Shown: one piece after another, positions 7,180 to 12,961 of the stretch
Layout of the letters: each line of letters begins with the position of its first letter
Position numbering within the stretch: the stretch's first letter is position 1
Source: JANOGU01 sp964499865
GTDB lineage: Bacteria > Pseudomonadota > Alphaproteobacteria > Rhodobacterales > Rhodobacteraceae
Direction of reading: 5' to 3'
Assembly: GCA_964499865.1 (NCBI GenBank)
Contig: CAZCPY010000087.1
Coordinates: 1-12,961, forward strand
DNA length: 12,961 nt
The notes under the pieces: model-generated
The model's input: the letters and a program-made list of their open reading frames with translations, nothing else
Told to the model about the DNA's origin: nothing
The model's database searches: none
Program-made: the position numbers and the translations under genes

Positions 7180-8426
7180 GACCCGTAGCGCTCCAGCGCC
7201 TGGGCGAGGGCGCGGCTTTCGCGGGCGGCCTTGTCCAGTGGCACGCCCGCCATCGCGGCGTCCCAGGCATCGCGGATCGAGCGGACGCCATCAGCGGGGC
7301 CGCCAGGATGCGCCATGATGCCGCCACCGGCGGCGAAGATCAGGTCGGCATGGCCGAGGGCCGCCCATGTGGCATGGACCTGCCGCGCCGACTGGCCCGA
7401 GGAAAACACCGGCATCGCCGTGGCGGGCACCGCCACCGACAGGGGCGACAGCACGGCGCGGGCGCTGGCGATGACACTGTCGTCGGGCTCGCAGAACTTG
7501 TTGGCCAGCCCGTTGACATGCAGGTGATCGGCCCCCGCCAGCCGCCAGAACACGGACCAAGCCTTGTAGTCGAACCCCAACGCAGGGTGGCGCGACAGAT
7601 AGCCCCAGCCGTTGCGGTGGGCGTGGATCGGCAGGCGCGCGTGGCGGCGCAGCGCCAGCATCCCCGCCAGCCCGACCGAATTGAGGCTGGCCATCACGCA
7701 GGTTCCGCCAAGCGCCTCGACCAGATCATGGCGGGCGCGCATCTCGTCGACCTCGCCGGTCAGGTTGAAGGCGAACATCACCCGCTTGCCGGTGCGGTCG
7801 GCATGGACGTTGATGACAGACATCACGGCGCGGGCGCGGTCTTCGAAGGGGCAGGACGGGCCGTCGGCTTGCAGCTCGTCATCCTTGATGAAGTCGATCC
7901 CGGCCGCACAAAGGCTCGCGACAAGCGCCGCCGTCTCGTCCGCCGAGAGCCCGACCGAGGGCTTGACGATGGTGCCGACCAGCGGACCCCGGTTGCAGCC
8001 CGACAGCCGCCTTGTGCCGTCCACGCCGAAGGCAGGGCCGGGGCAGGCGGACAGGAAGGCATCGGGCAGCCGCAGGTCGGTCAGCCGCAGGCCCGAGAAC
8101 CAGTGAAGCTCGAAGAGGTTGCCCGCCACGGTCGCCATCAGGTTCGGCAGGCTTGTGCCCATGTTCCCCGAGGGCCAGGACAGCGTCACCCGCGCCCGGC
8201 GGTGCGGGCCTTCGCGGCGGCCGGCGCCGGGCAGGGAGGGGCCGGGCACCGGGCCCAGATCCTCGATCCGTTCCACCCGCGCGGCGGCGCGCGCCTTCAG
8301 TTCCGGTGTCTCGCCCGGCAGGGCGATGAAGGTGCCCGAGGATTGCTCGCCCGCCATCGCCTGGGCCGCCTGGTCGGGCGGGAAGGCGGTTTCGATCAGG
8401 TAATCGGCCTCGATCCGGTCGGTCAT
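7176..8426 (-). CDS. RuBisCO-like protein (form IV), OiaX- or OiaT-type, acting on 3-oxo-isoapionate 4-phosphate
   Basis: A 416-residue member of the RuBisCO large-subunit superfamily, shorter than true RuBisCO. In the barrel, GTIVKPSVGL (151-160) keeps the first active-site lysine (K155) but has serine where RuBisCO has its second lysine (KPK). DFIKDDE (178-184) keeps the carbamylated lysine (K181) and metal ligands D183 and E184. HAHRNGWG (268-275), K310 in HVNGLANKF, SSGQS (342-346) and GGGIMAHPGG (367-376) supply the remaining metal- and phosphate-binding parts. In apionate loci two such proteins are known: OiaX, a decarboxylase giving L-erythrulose 1-phosphate, and OiaT, a transcarboxylase/hydrolase giving 3-phosphoglycerate and glycolate. 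The sequence does not let me separate them by eye. The absence of tetrose-phosphate isomerases here leans to OiaT. It overlaps the genes on both sides by 4 bases. Confidence 0.88.
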   Translation of the reverse strand: MTDRIEADYLIETAFPPDQAAQAMAGEQSSGTFIALPGETPELKARAAARVERIEDLGPVPGPSLPGAGRREGPHRRARVTLSWPSGNMGTSLPNLMATVAGNLFELHWFSGLRLTDLRLPDAFLSACPGPAFGVDGTRRLSGCNRGPLVGTIVKPSVGLSADETAALVASLCAAGIDFIKDDELQADGPSCPFEDRARAVMSVINVHADRTGKRVMFAFNLTGEVDEMRARHDLVEALGGTCVMASLNSVGLAGMLALRRHARLPIHAHRNGWGYLSRHPALGFDYKAWSVFWRLAGADHLHVNGLANKFCEPDDSVIASARAVLSPLSVAVPATAMPVFSSGQSARQVHATWAALGHADLIFAAGGGIMAHPGGPADGVRSIRDAWDAAMAGVPLDKAARESRALAQALERYGS

Positions 8427-9448
8427 GCCAGGACCTCCGGGCTCACCGATTGCCCGGTCGCGGCCGAACGGATCGCCGCCAGGGTGACGGCAAGGGTCCG
8501 CAGGTTGTCGGCCCCCGAGGGCTGCGCCGGGGCCTCTCCGCGCATCACCTGCACGGCATGGCGTTGGAAGGCTGCCACCGATTCCTGCACCAGCGCCAGC
8601 GGCCCTTCGGCCCAGCCGGGCACCTCCGGTGCGACATCGGTTTCCGTGACGCGGCCGTCCCTGTGCAGGCGCATCCGGTAGCCGTGCAGCACTTCGATCG
8701 ACCCCAGCGGCCCCTCGGCCACCGCGAGCGTCTGCACGAAGCGTTCGGGCGTGTAGTGGCTGCAAAAGCTGCACTCGACACTGCTGACCGCCCCGGAGGC
8801 GTGCCGCAGGGTGGCCAGGAAGGCGTCCTGCCCGGCGACGCGCGGGTTCAGCCTTTGCGTCTGGCAATAGACGCGGGCCACGTCCCCCATGAGGAACCGC
8901 GCCATGTCGAAGAGATGCGGCCCCACGTCGGTCAGGGCCAGGTCCTCGACGGTGGCAAGGTAGGGCTGGTTGGCGTAGATGTCGAAGGCGTGGCGGAAGC
9001 TGAGCCGCAGGAATGTGGGTGCGCCGATCACGCCCGAGGTCAGTGCCGTCCCCAAGGCGCGGTAGGGCGATTGCCAGCGGAAGTTTTCGTGCACGAGCAG
9101 CGGGATGCCCGCCGCATCGCAAGCCGCGACCATCGCCGCGCCGTCTGGCAGCGTCTCGGCAAAGGGCTTCTGGCAGATCACGGCGCGGCTGTGGCGGGCC
9201 GCCAGTTCGACCAGGGGCCGATGCGAGGCGACTGTGGTCGCGATGTCGGCGAAATCCGGTTTCACCTTTGCCAGCATCGCGGCGGCGTCGGTATAGGCCT
9301 CTGCGCCGAAATCCCGCGCAAAGGCCTGCGCCTTGGCCGGATCGGTATCGCAGACGCCGACGATCTGCACGCCGTCGATCCCGGCCCAGGCCTGCATGTG
9401 ATTGCGTGCAAAGAAGCCGCAGCCGATGAGCACGCCGCGCAGGGTCAT
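8423..9448 (-). CDS. apsD: D-apiose dehydrogenase (Gfo/Idh/MocA family)
   Basis: A 341-residue cytoplasmic oxidoreductase expected to oxidise D-apiose to D-apionolactone with NAD+. Residues 1-120 form a Rossmann domain with GCGFFA (9-14) and an aspartate after the second strand (VCDTDP, 32-37) that favours NAD over NADP. The family's catalytic EKP motif appears as QKP (93-95) with K94 retained. The C-terminal substrate domain has ENFRWQSPYR (121-130) and DVGPHLFDMARFL (174-186), where D174 and H178 are the usual active-site pair. Its start overlaps the apnL stop and its stop overlaps the RuBisCO-like start, each by 4 bases. The fold is certain; apiose as substrate is inferred from the company of apnL, apnO and oiaK. 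Oxidation of another aldose is the main alternative. Confidence 0.82.
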   Translation of the reverse strand: MTLRGVLIGCGFFARNHMQAWAGIDGVQIVGVCDTDPAKAQAFARDFGAEAYTDAAAMLAKVKPDFADIATTVASHRPLVELAARHSRAVICQKPFAETLPDGAAMVAACDAAGIPLLVHENFRWQSPYRALGTALTSGVIGAPTFLRLSFRHAFDIYANQPYLATVEDLALTDVGPHLFDMARFLMGDVARVYCQTQRLNPRVAGQDAFLATLRHASGAVSSVECSFCSHYTPERFVQTLAVAEGPLGSIEVLHGYRMRLHRDGRVTETDVAPEVPGWAEGPLALVQESVAAFQRHAVQVMRGEAPAQPSGADNLRTLAVTLAAIRSAATGQSVSPEVLA

Positions 9449-11031
9449 GCGGCGTCCTCCAGCAGGCGGCACCCTTGCGTCGCAAAGGCGAAGCCGGGGC
9501 CCGAGAGCGACAGCCCGCCCCCGGCCTGACGCCAGCGCACATCGTGTCCGGCCGCCGCCGAGGCCGCGCGGATGACCGCGCCAAGCGGCGAGCCCGTGGC
9601 GCCGAGCGGCCCGTCCGGCATGGCAAGGGCAAGGCTCTGCACCCCGGCGCGCGCCGCTGCGGCAAGGATGCCGACGGCATAGGCGGCGGCGAAGCCGGTC
9701 GCTTGCCTGGCGTCCAGCATCGCCATCGGCGTCGGCTGCCCGGTCGGATTGGGGACGACGCCCGCGCCATAGGGGTTGGACCGCATGCCGATGGAAAACA
9801 GCCCCAGATGCAGGGGCTTGCCCGGGGCGAGCGCCTGCGCCGTCGCAAAGATCGCCGGCATCGCCTCCAGCGTTTCGCAGACCGATGTATCGTCGGCGGC
9901 ATGGACGATGGCGGTATTGCCAAAGCTGGCGAAATCGGCGGCGGCGTCCGGGGGACAGCGGTTGAACTCGGTGAAGTTGGTCAGGCTGCCGCTTCCGACC
10001 GGAACCCCGGGAAAGGCGTCGCGCAAGGGCGCGATGGCGTCGCGCGGGGCAGGACCATCCGGCCACGGGCCTTCGGGCTGATGGCTGGCCAGATAGGCGC
10101 GCGGCAGGGCGATGATGCGAAGCGGGCGCAGGCCCGCACGTTTCAGGCGGGTTGCCTGAAGGCCAAGGTCGTCGAGCGTGTCGAAGACGATCTCGACGGC
10201 CACGTCAGGGCGCGGGGCCAGCGCGGCGAGATCGGCGTCCGGTGTCGTCCGGTCGATCCGCAACAGAACCGGCACACCGGGGAAGGCCGTCAGGGCCGCC
10301 GCGGTCGACAGGCCGGGTTCATGGGCCAGCAGGACCGCGGGCATCCGGGCAAGACCGGACGCAGCCTGCGGCTTCGGTTCCCTTTCGGTCGGCCCGACGC
10401 CAAGCCGCAGCACGATCTCTTGCCGGATCGTCCCTCCCGCAGGAACGGCGAAGGGGCGGGGCAGGGACAACGGGCGGCAGTAGGTCTTGAACGAGGCGTC
10501 CGACCAGTTCCTCTGATCCTCCATCTCGAAGACCTCGCCGGCAAAGGACAGGTCCACCGTCACCGGGCCGACCGCGTGGGACAGCCCGGTAATGTTCCGC
10601 GCCGGCTGGCCCGGCGCGACCAGCCGGGGGAAGGTGGTGCCGGTCGGAGGGCCATCGGCGTGACGGACCAGCACCGGCTGACCGGCCACGCCCTCCAGCG
10701 GATGCAGCACGGTGAACCCGGCGCGGTTCACCCGTGCGGCACGGGCAAAGTAGAAGCTGACCGACAGACGCAGCTGCAACTCGCCGTCGATCTCGGCGCG
10801 GAAGTCGCCCTTGAAGAGGCCGCCCGCTTCGGCGAAACGGCGATGGTAGCGACCCGGCGCGATCTGTTCCTTCAGCGTGACGGTCGGGATGGTGCCCCAG
10901 TCGGCATCGCGCACCAGATAGGAGACGCGGCGCAGCACTTCGCGGCCGTCGAAGCGCAGGCCCCGCAGGTCCCCCTCGACGACAGGCGCGGACAGCCGCC
11001 CCGTCCCGATGTCCACCGCCGCCCGGGTCAT
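9445..11031 (-). CDS. apnL: D-apionate lactonase
   Basis: A 528-residue protein expected to hydrolyse D-apionolactone to D-apionate. The first 200 residues are a beta-rich domain with GLRFDGREVLRRVSYLVRD (24-42), DWGTIPT (44-50) and FEMEDQRNWSDASFKTYCR (168-186). Residues about 225-470 look like a TIM barrel, with a glycosidase-like strand end GSLTNFTEFNRCPP (348-361, E355) and GLFSIGMRSNPYGAG. The last 30-40 residues are a short beta domain. This three-part architecture and these motifs match the lactonase first described in apionate loci, a family unrelated to common sugar lactonases. No good ribosome-binding site precedes the ATG, which lies 7 bases after the apnO stop, so re-initiation by ribosomes from apnO is likely. 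It lacks a signal peptide and should be cytoplasmic. Confidence 0.82.
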   Translation of the reverse strand: MTRAAVDIGTGRLSAPVVEGDLRGLRFDGREVLRRVSYLVRDADWGTIPTVTLKEQIAPGRYHRRFAEAGGLFKGDFRAEIDGELQLRLSVSFYFARAARVNRAGFTVLHPLEGVAGQPVLVRHADGPPTGTTFPRLVAPGQPARNITGLSHAVGPVTVDLSFAGEVFEMEDQRNWSDASFKTYCRPLSLPRPFAVPAGGTIRQEIVLRLGVGPTEREPKPQAASGLARMPAVLLAHEPGLSTAAALTAFPGVPVLLRIDRTTPDADLAALAPRPDVAVEIVFDTLDDLGLQATRLKRAGLRPLRIIALPRAYLASHQPEGPWPDGPAPRDAIAPLRDAFPGVPVGSGSLTNFTEFNRCPPDAAADFASFGNTAIVHAADDTSVCETLEAMPAIFATAQALAPGKPLHLGLFSIGMRSNPYGAGVVPNPTGQPTPMAMLDARQATGFAAAYAVGILAAAARAGVQSLALAMPDGPLGATGSPLGAVIRAASAAAGHDVRWRQAGGGLSLSGPGFAFATQGCRLLEDAA

Positions 11032-11038
11032 GATCGGC

Positions 11039-11881
11039 TCAGCGCTTGCCGTGCACGATCAGTTCGGACGCCTCGCGGACCACGGCCGGGGACAGGGCTT
11101 CGCGCCAGTCGGGCCGCATGATCCGCGACTTGCCGAATTCGAGGAGGCGCAGCGCGGCATCCGAAGGCACCTTGGGCGAATAGCCGAACCACATCGCGAT
11201 CTCGACGTTGAGGTGGCCGATCAGGAAATCCTTCGCCGCCGCGCGCGGGATGCCGTAGCGGGTGGCGCATTCCTCGACCGCCTCGGTCATCACGTCGACC
11301 ATGCACATGGCGACCATCTCGGACAGGCCGGGCTCCAGGATCGCCAGCTGCTCGACCGTCACCCGGTGCGTGGCGTCGATCGGCGACCACATCGCCTGGC
11401 AGATCTCCGCGCCAAGGGCATAATGCTCTTCCGGGCCCTGCATCAGCGCACAGACGATGGACTGCTTGGCGACACCGCCATGATAGTCGCGCCGGGCGGC
11501 CCAGTCGGTTTCGTCGTTGTAAAGCGGCGGGTGGCAGGGGTGGCCGACGAAATAGGTCAGGTCCGGCCGATCCTTCGGCAGCACGTCGGCATAGGGGGCC
11601 GCCGCATCGAGGATCAGCAGCATGGTGCCGGCGGCGAGGCTTGGCGCGATCTCGGCCGCGACCTTGCCGATGATGTTGTCGGGCAGGGCCAGGACGACGA
11701 CCTCGGCACCCTTGAGGCCGGTCGCCGCGTCGGTGGCGGTGATCCCGGCCTCGGCCAGCCGCGCCCGTCCGACATCGCCGATCTCGACCGCGCGCAGGTC
11801 ATGGCCCGCGTCGAACAGCTTTTTCGTGACGCGGAGGCCCATCTTGCCACCGGCGCCAAGCACCGCGACCGACCGTTTCAT
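11039..11881 (-). CDS. apnO: D-apionate oxidoisomerase (6-phosphogluconate dehydrogenase-like fold)
   Basis: A 280-residue NAD-dependent enzyme expected to convert D-apionate to 3-oxo-isoapionate, by oxidation coupled to rearrangement of the branched skeleton. Residues 1-110 are a Rossmann domain: VLGAGGKMG (7-15) and an acidic E33 after the second strand, which favours NAD. VGHPCHPPLYNDE (112-124) carries histidines of the kind used for a bound metal or catalysis in this small family. The helical C-terminal domain contains ILEPGLSEMVAMCMVDVM (181-198). It is too short for a 6-phosphogluconate or hydroxyisobutyrate dehydrogenase and has this separate signature instead. A strong ribosome-binding site (GGGGAGGGAGA, complement of 11888-11898) precedes the ATG. 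It is the first gene of the leftward operon. The substrate is inferred from gene context. Confidence 0.83.
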   Translation of the reverse strand: MKRSVAVLGAGGKMGLRVTKKLFDAGHDLRAVEIGDVGRARLAEAGITATDAATGLKGAEVVVLALPDNIIGKVAAEIAPSLAAGTMLLILDAAAPYADVLPKDRPDLTYFVGHPCHPPLYNDETDWAARRDYHGGVAKQSIVCALMQGPEEHYALGAEICQAMWSPIDATHRVTVEQLAILEPGLSEMVAMCMVDVMTEAVEECATRYGIPRAAAKDFLIGHLNVEIAMWFGYSPKVPSDAALRLLEFGKSRIMRPDWREALSPAVVREASELIVHGKR

Positions 11882-11932
11882 GCTGTGTCTCCCTCCCCGG
11901 CGCCGGGATCGAGGTGGGCCGGGCGAATCCGA

Positions 11933-11970
11933 TTGTCAGATGTTGTTACCATACCTAGTATACCAATAAC
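11933..11970 (+). promoter_or_regulatory. divergent promoter region with a NanR-type operator
   Basis: An AT-richer island in the 132-base gap between apnO and the rightward gene. For the rightward gene, TTGTCA (11933-11938) and TAGTAT (11956-11961) form a -35/-10 pair with an ideal 17-base spacer. On the minus strand GGTATA (complement of 11959-11964) and GGTATG (complement of 11950-11955) are direct repeats with a 9-base period, the pattern bound by NanR. The same bases include a palindrome of the general FCD-regulator type, TAGTATACCA at 11956-11965, and ATAC-N3-GTAT at 11951-11961. The operator covers the -10, so binding should block the rightward promoter. I could not find a well-spaced leftward promoter; the best elements (GTGACA and TATACT) are only 13 bases apart. 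Confidence 0.65.
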
Positions 11971-12013
11971 CGCACTGTCACCCCCTTTCTTCGACCCCAA
12001 CCGTGATCGCTGC

Positions 12014-12865
12014 ATGACCCCCCCGGACGTCGTCTCGGTCTCGTCCGTCGTGCTGGACGGCCATCCCTTCGAACGCGGCCTGACCCTGCTGGCCGAGGCC
12101 GGAGCCACCTGCGTGGAACCCGCTTTCATCGAAGGCTACATGCCCTTTGACGAGGCCACGTTCGCCGAGGCCGAAGCGCGGCGGCTGGCGCGCATGCTGG
12201 CGGCGGCGGGGCTGTCGGTGCGGGCGGTGTCGGCGCATATCGACCTGGGCGGCCCCGACAGCGCCGAAAAGCTGCGCCGGCGTCTCGGGTTTGCCGCGTC
12301 GCTCGGCGCGCGGATCCTGATCAGCAACGCCACGACCGCGGATCGTGCCCCGCGGTTGTGGCAGGTCATCTCCTCCGTCCTGCCCGACCTCGCCGCATCG
12401 GGCATGACGCTGGCCCTGGAAAATCCCGGTCACGGGTCGGGCGCCTTGATCCCCGACGGCGCGCGCGGGGCCGCGGTGGTTGCCGCCTTCGGCAGCCCGC
12501 ATCTGCGGATCAACTACGACATCGGGAATGCCATGAGCTACGGCGACCGCGGCGGCACGGCAGCCGAGGACCTGGCGGCGGCGCTGCCCGCCGCGGCCCA
12601 TCTCCACCTCAAGGATCTGCGGGACGCGGATGGCGACTGGGTCTTCTGCCCGGTGGGTCAGGGCGAGGTCGGCTACGGGACCGCGGTCCCGCTGGACCGC
12701 ATTCCGCCCGGCCTGCCCGTCGGGATCGAACACCCGATCCGCCTGTGGCGCCCCGCGCACGGCGACCCGAGGCGCCGGGACGAGGTGCCATCCGACCGGG
12801 CCGTCGTCGCGGCCGTGAGGACGGCGCTGGCGTTCGTGACGCGGGCGAGGTCCGTCAACGGCTGA
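12014..12865 (+). CDS. sugar phosphate isomerase/epimerase-like TIM-barrel enzyme (xylose-isomerase-like fold)
   Basis: A 283-residue protein of the AP-endonuclease-2/xylose-isomerase-like barrel family. It begins MTPPDVVSVSSVVLDGHPFE. Candidate metal ligands sit at the ends of barrel strands: the glutamate in LALENPGHGSG, the aspartate in INYDIGNAMSYGD, the histidine in HLHLKDLRDADG, and the glutamate in VGIEHPIRLW. Members of this family act as isomerases, epimerases or decarboxylases on small sugars and sugar acids. In apionate loci the known candidate is OiaC, a 3-oxo-isoapionate decarboxylase giving L-erythrulose, but the kinase and RuBisCO-like protein here already provide a route, so the assignment is open. 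The frame is open further upstream, but the first ATG after the promoter is at 12014, about 45 bases past the expected transcript start; no clear ribosome-binding site is present. Confidence 0.8.
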   Translation: MTPPDVVSVSSVVLDGHPFERGLTLLAEAGATCVEPAFIEGYMPFDEATFAEAEARRLARMLAAAGLSVRAVSAHIDLGGPDSAEKLRRRLGFAASLGARILISNATTADRAPRLWQVISSVLPDLAASGMTLALENPGHGSGALIPDGARGAAVVAAFGSPHLRINYDIGNAMSYGDRGGTAAEDLAAALPAAAHLHLKDLRDADGDWVFCPVGQGEVGYGTAVPLDRIPPGLPVGIEHPIRLWRPAHGDPRRRDEVPSDRAVVAAVRTALAFVTRARSVNG

Positions 12866-12913
12866 CCGCCGGTCGTCGGCCTGCGGGAACGCGGCCGCCC
12901 TGCGTCCGGCGCC

Positions 12914-12961
12914 TCAGGTTCTTGCCTTTTCGAAGGCGGTCCAGGCGGCTTCGAAGGTTGC
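12914..12961 (-). CDS. C-terminal end of an unidentified protein cut by the right edge
   Basis: Reading leftward from the window edge, the minus strand encodes ATFEAAWTAFEKART and then TGA at 12916-12914. The amphipathic, helix-like composition and the high GC at third positions look like a real C-terminus. The frame enters from outside the window, so neither family nor function can be given. It converges with the TIM-barrel gene, 48 bases away. I see no hairpin with a T run between the two stops. Confidence 0.6.
   Translation of the reverse strand, partial: ATFEAAWTAFEKART

Noticed and set aside
7176..8426. Authentic RuBisCO and carbon fixation
   Set aside because: The protein is only 416 residues, the second lysine of KPK is serine, and no small subunit, phosphoribulokinase or CbbR is present. 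A form IV RuBisCO-like enzyme fits better.
7308..8681. 457-codon plus-strand frame opposite the RuBisCO-like gene, and similar long antisense frames at 3987-4892, 5014-5880 and 9475-11121
   Set aside because: All are shadows of well-supported minus-strand genes, with composition biased to Arg, Gly, His and Gln and no motifs.
11039..11881. 6-phosphogluconate dehydrogenase or 3-hydroxyisobutyrate dehydrogenase
   Set aside because: The Rossmann half is similar, but the HPCHPPLYNDE segment and the catabolic neighbours point to the apionate oxidoisomerase group.
1..12961. CRISPR array, tRNA or rRNA genes, insertion sequences, integrase or phage genes
   Set aside because: No spaced repeat array, no cloverleaf or rRNA-like stretch, and no transposase or integrase motif was seen on either strand. 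The window is a metabolic locus.

Overview
The window is high-GC DNA with tightly packed genes, many joined by 4-base ATGA overlaps. Codon use, protein style and gene content suggest an alphaproteobacterium, probably in or near the Rhodobacterales/Rhizobiales. That placement is inferred from style, not from a phylogenetic marker. It holds one catabolic locus plus the edges of two unrelated neighbours.

Layout, following transcription of the long minus-strand operon from right to left: apnO (11881-11039), apnL (11031-9445), apsD (9448-8423), a RuBisCO-like protein (8426-7176), oiaK (7179-5792, interrupted by a 10-N assembly gap), a periplasmic sugar-binding protein (5751-4750), an ABC permease (4682-3555), a two-domain sugar ABC ATPase (3558-2059), a second permease (2062-1079) and a NanR-like GntR/FCD regulator (1018-245). 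A TIM-barrel enzyme of the xylose-isomerase-like family (12014-12865) is transcribed divergently from the 132-base AT-richer region at 11882-12013. A minus-strand CDS tail lies at the right edge (12914-12961), and a possible CDS start lies at the left edge (78-1).

The gene set matches the D-apiose/D-apionate pathway of the oxidative type. The ABC system imports the branched pentose. ApsD oxidises D-apiose to apionolactone, ApnL opens the lactone, and ApnO converts D-apionate to 3-oxo-isoapionate. OiaK phosphorylates this to the 4-phosphate. The RuBisCO-like protein then either decarboxylates it (OiaX, giving L-erythrulose 1-phosphate) or cleaves it (OiaT, giving 3-phosphoglycerate and glycolate). 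No tetrose-phosphate isomerase is visible here, which mildly favours the OiaT outcome unless those enzymes lie elsewhere. The role of the divergent TIM-barrel protein is open; one candidate is a 3-oxo-isoapionate decarboxylase (OiaC-like) acting as a kinase-independent branch.

Regulation can be partly read. The regulator resembles NanR, which is known to bind GGTATA repeats, and the divergent region carries GGTATA and GGTATG as direct repeats with a 9-base period over the -10 of a good promoter for the rightward gene. The likely picture is one operator controlling both directions, with the regulator encoded last in its own operon. A perfect 10-bp hairpin just after the binding-protein gene probably raises binding-protein output relative to the permeases. 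The sequence alone does not prove substrate identity.
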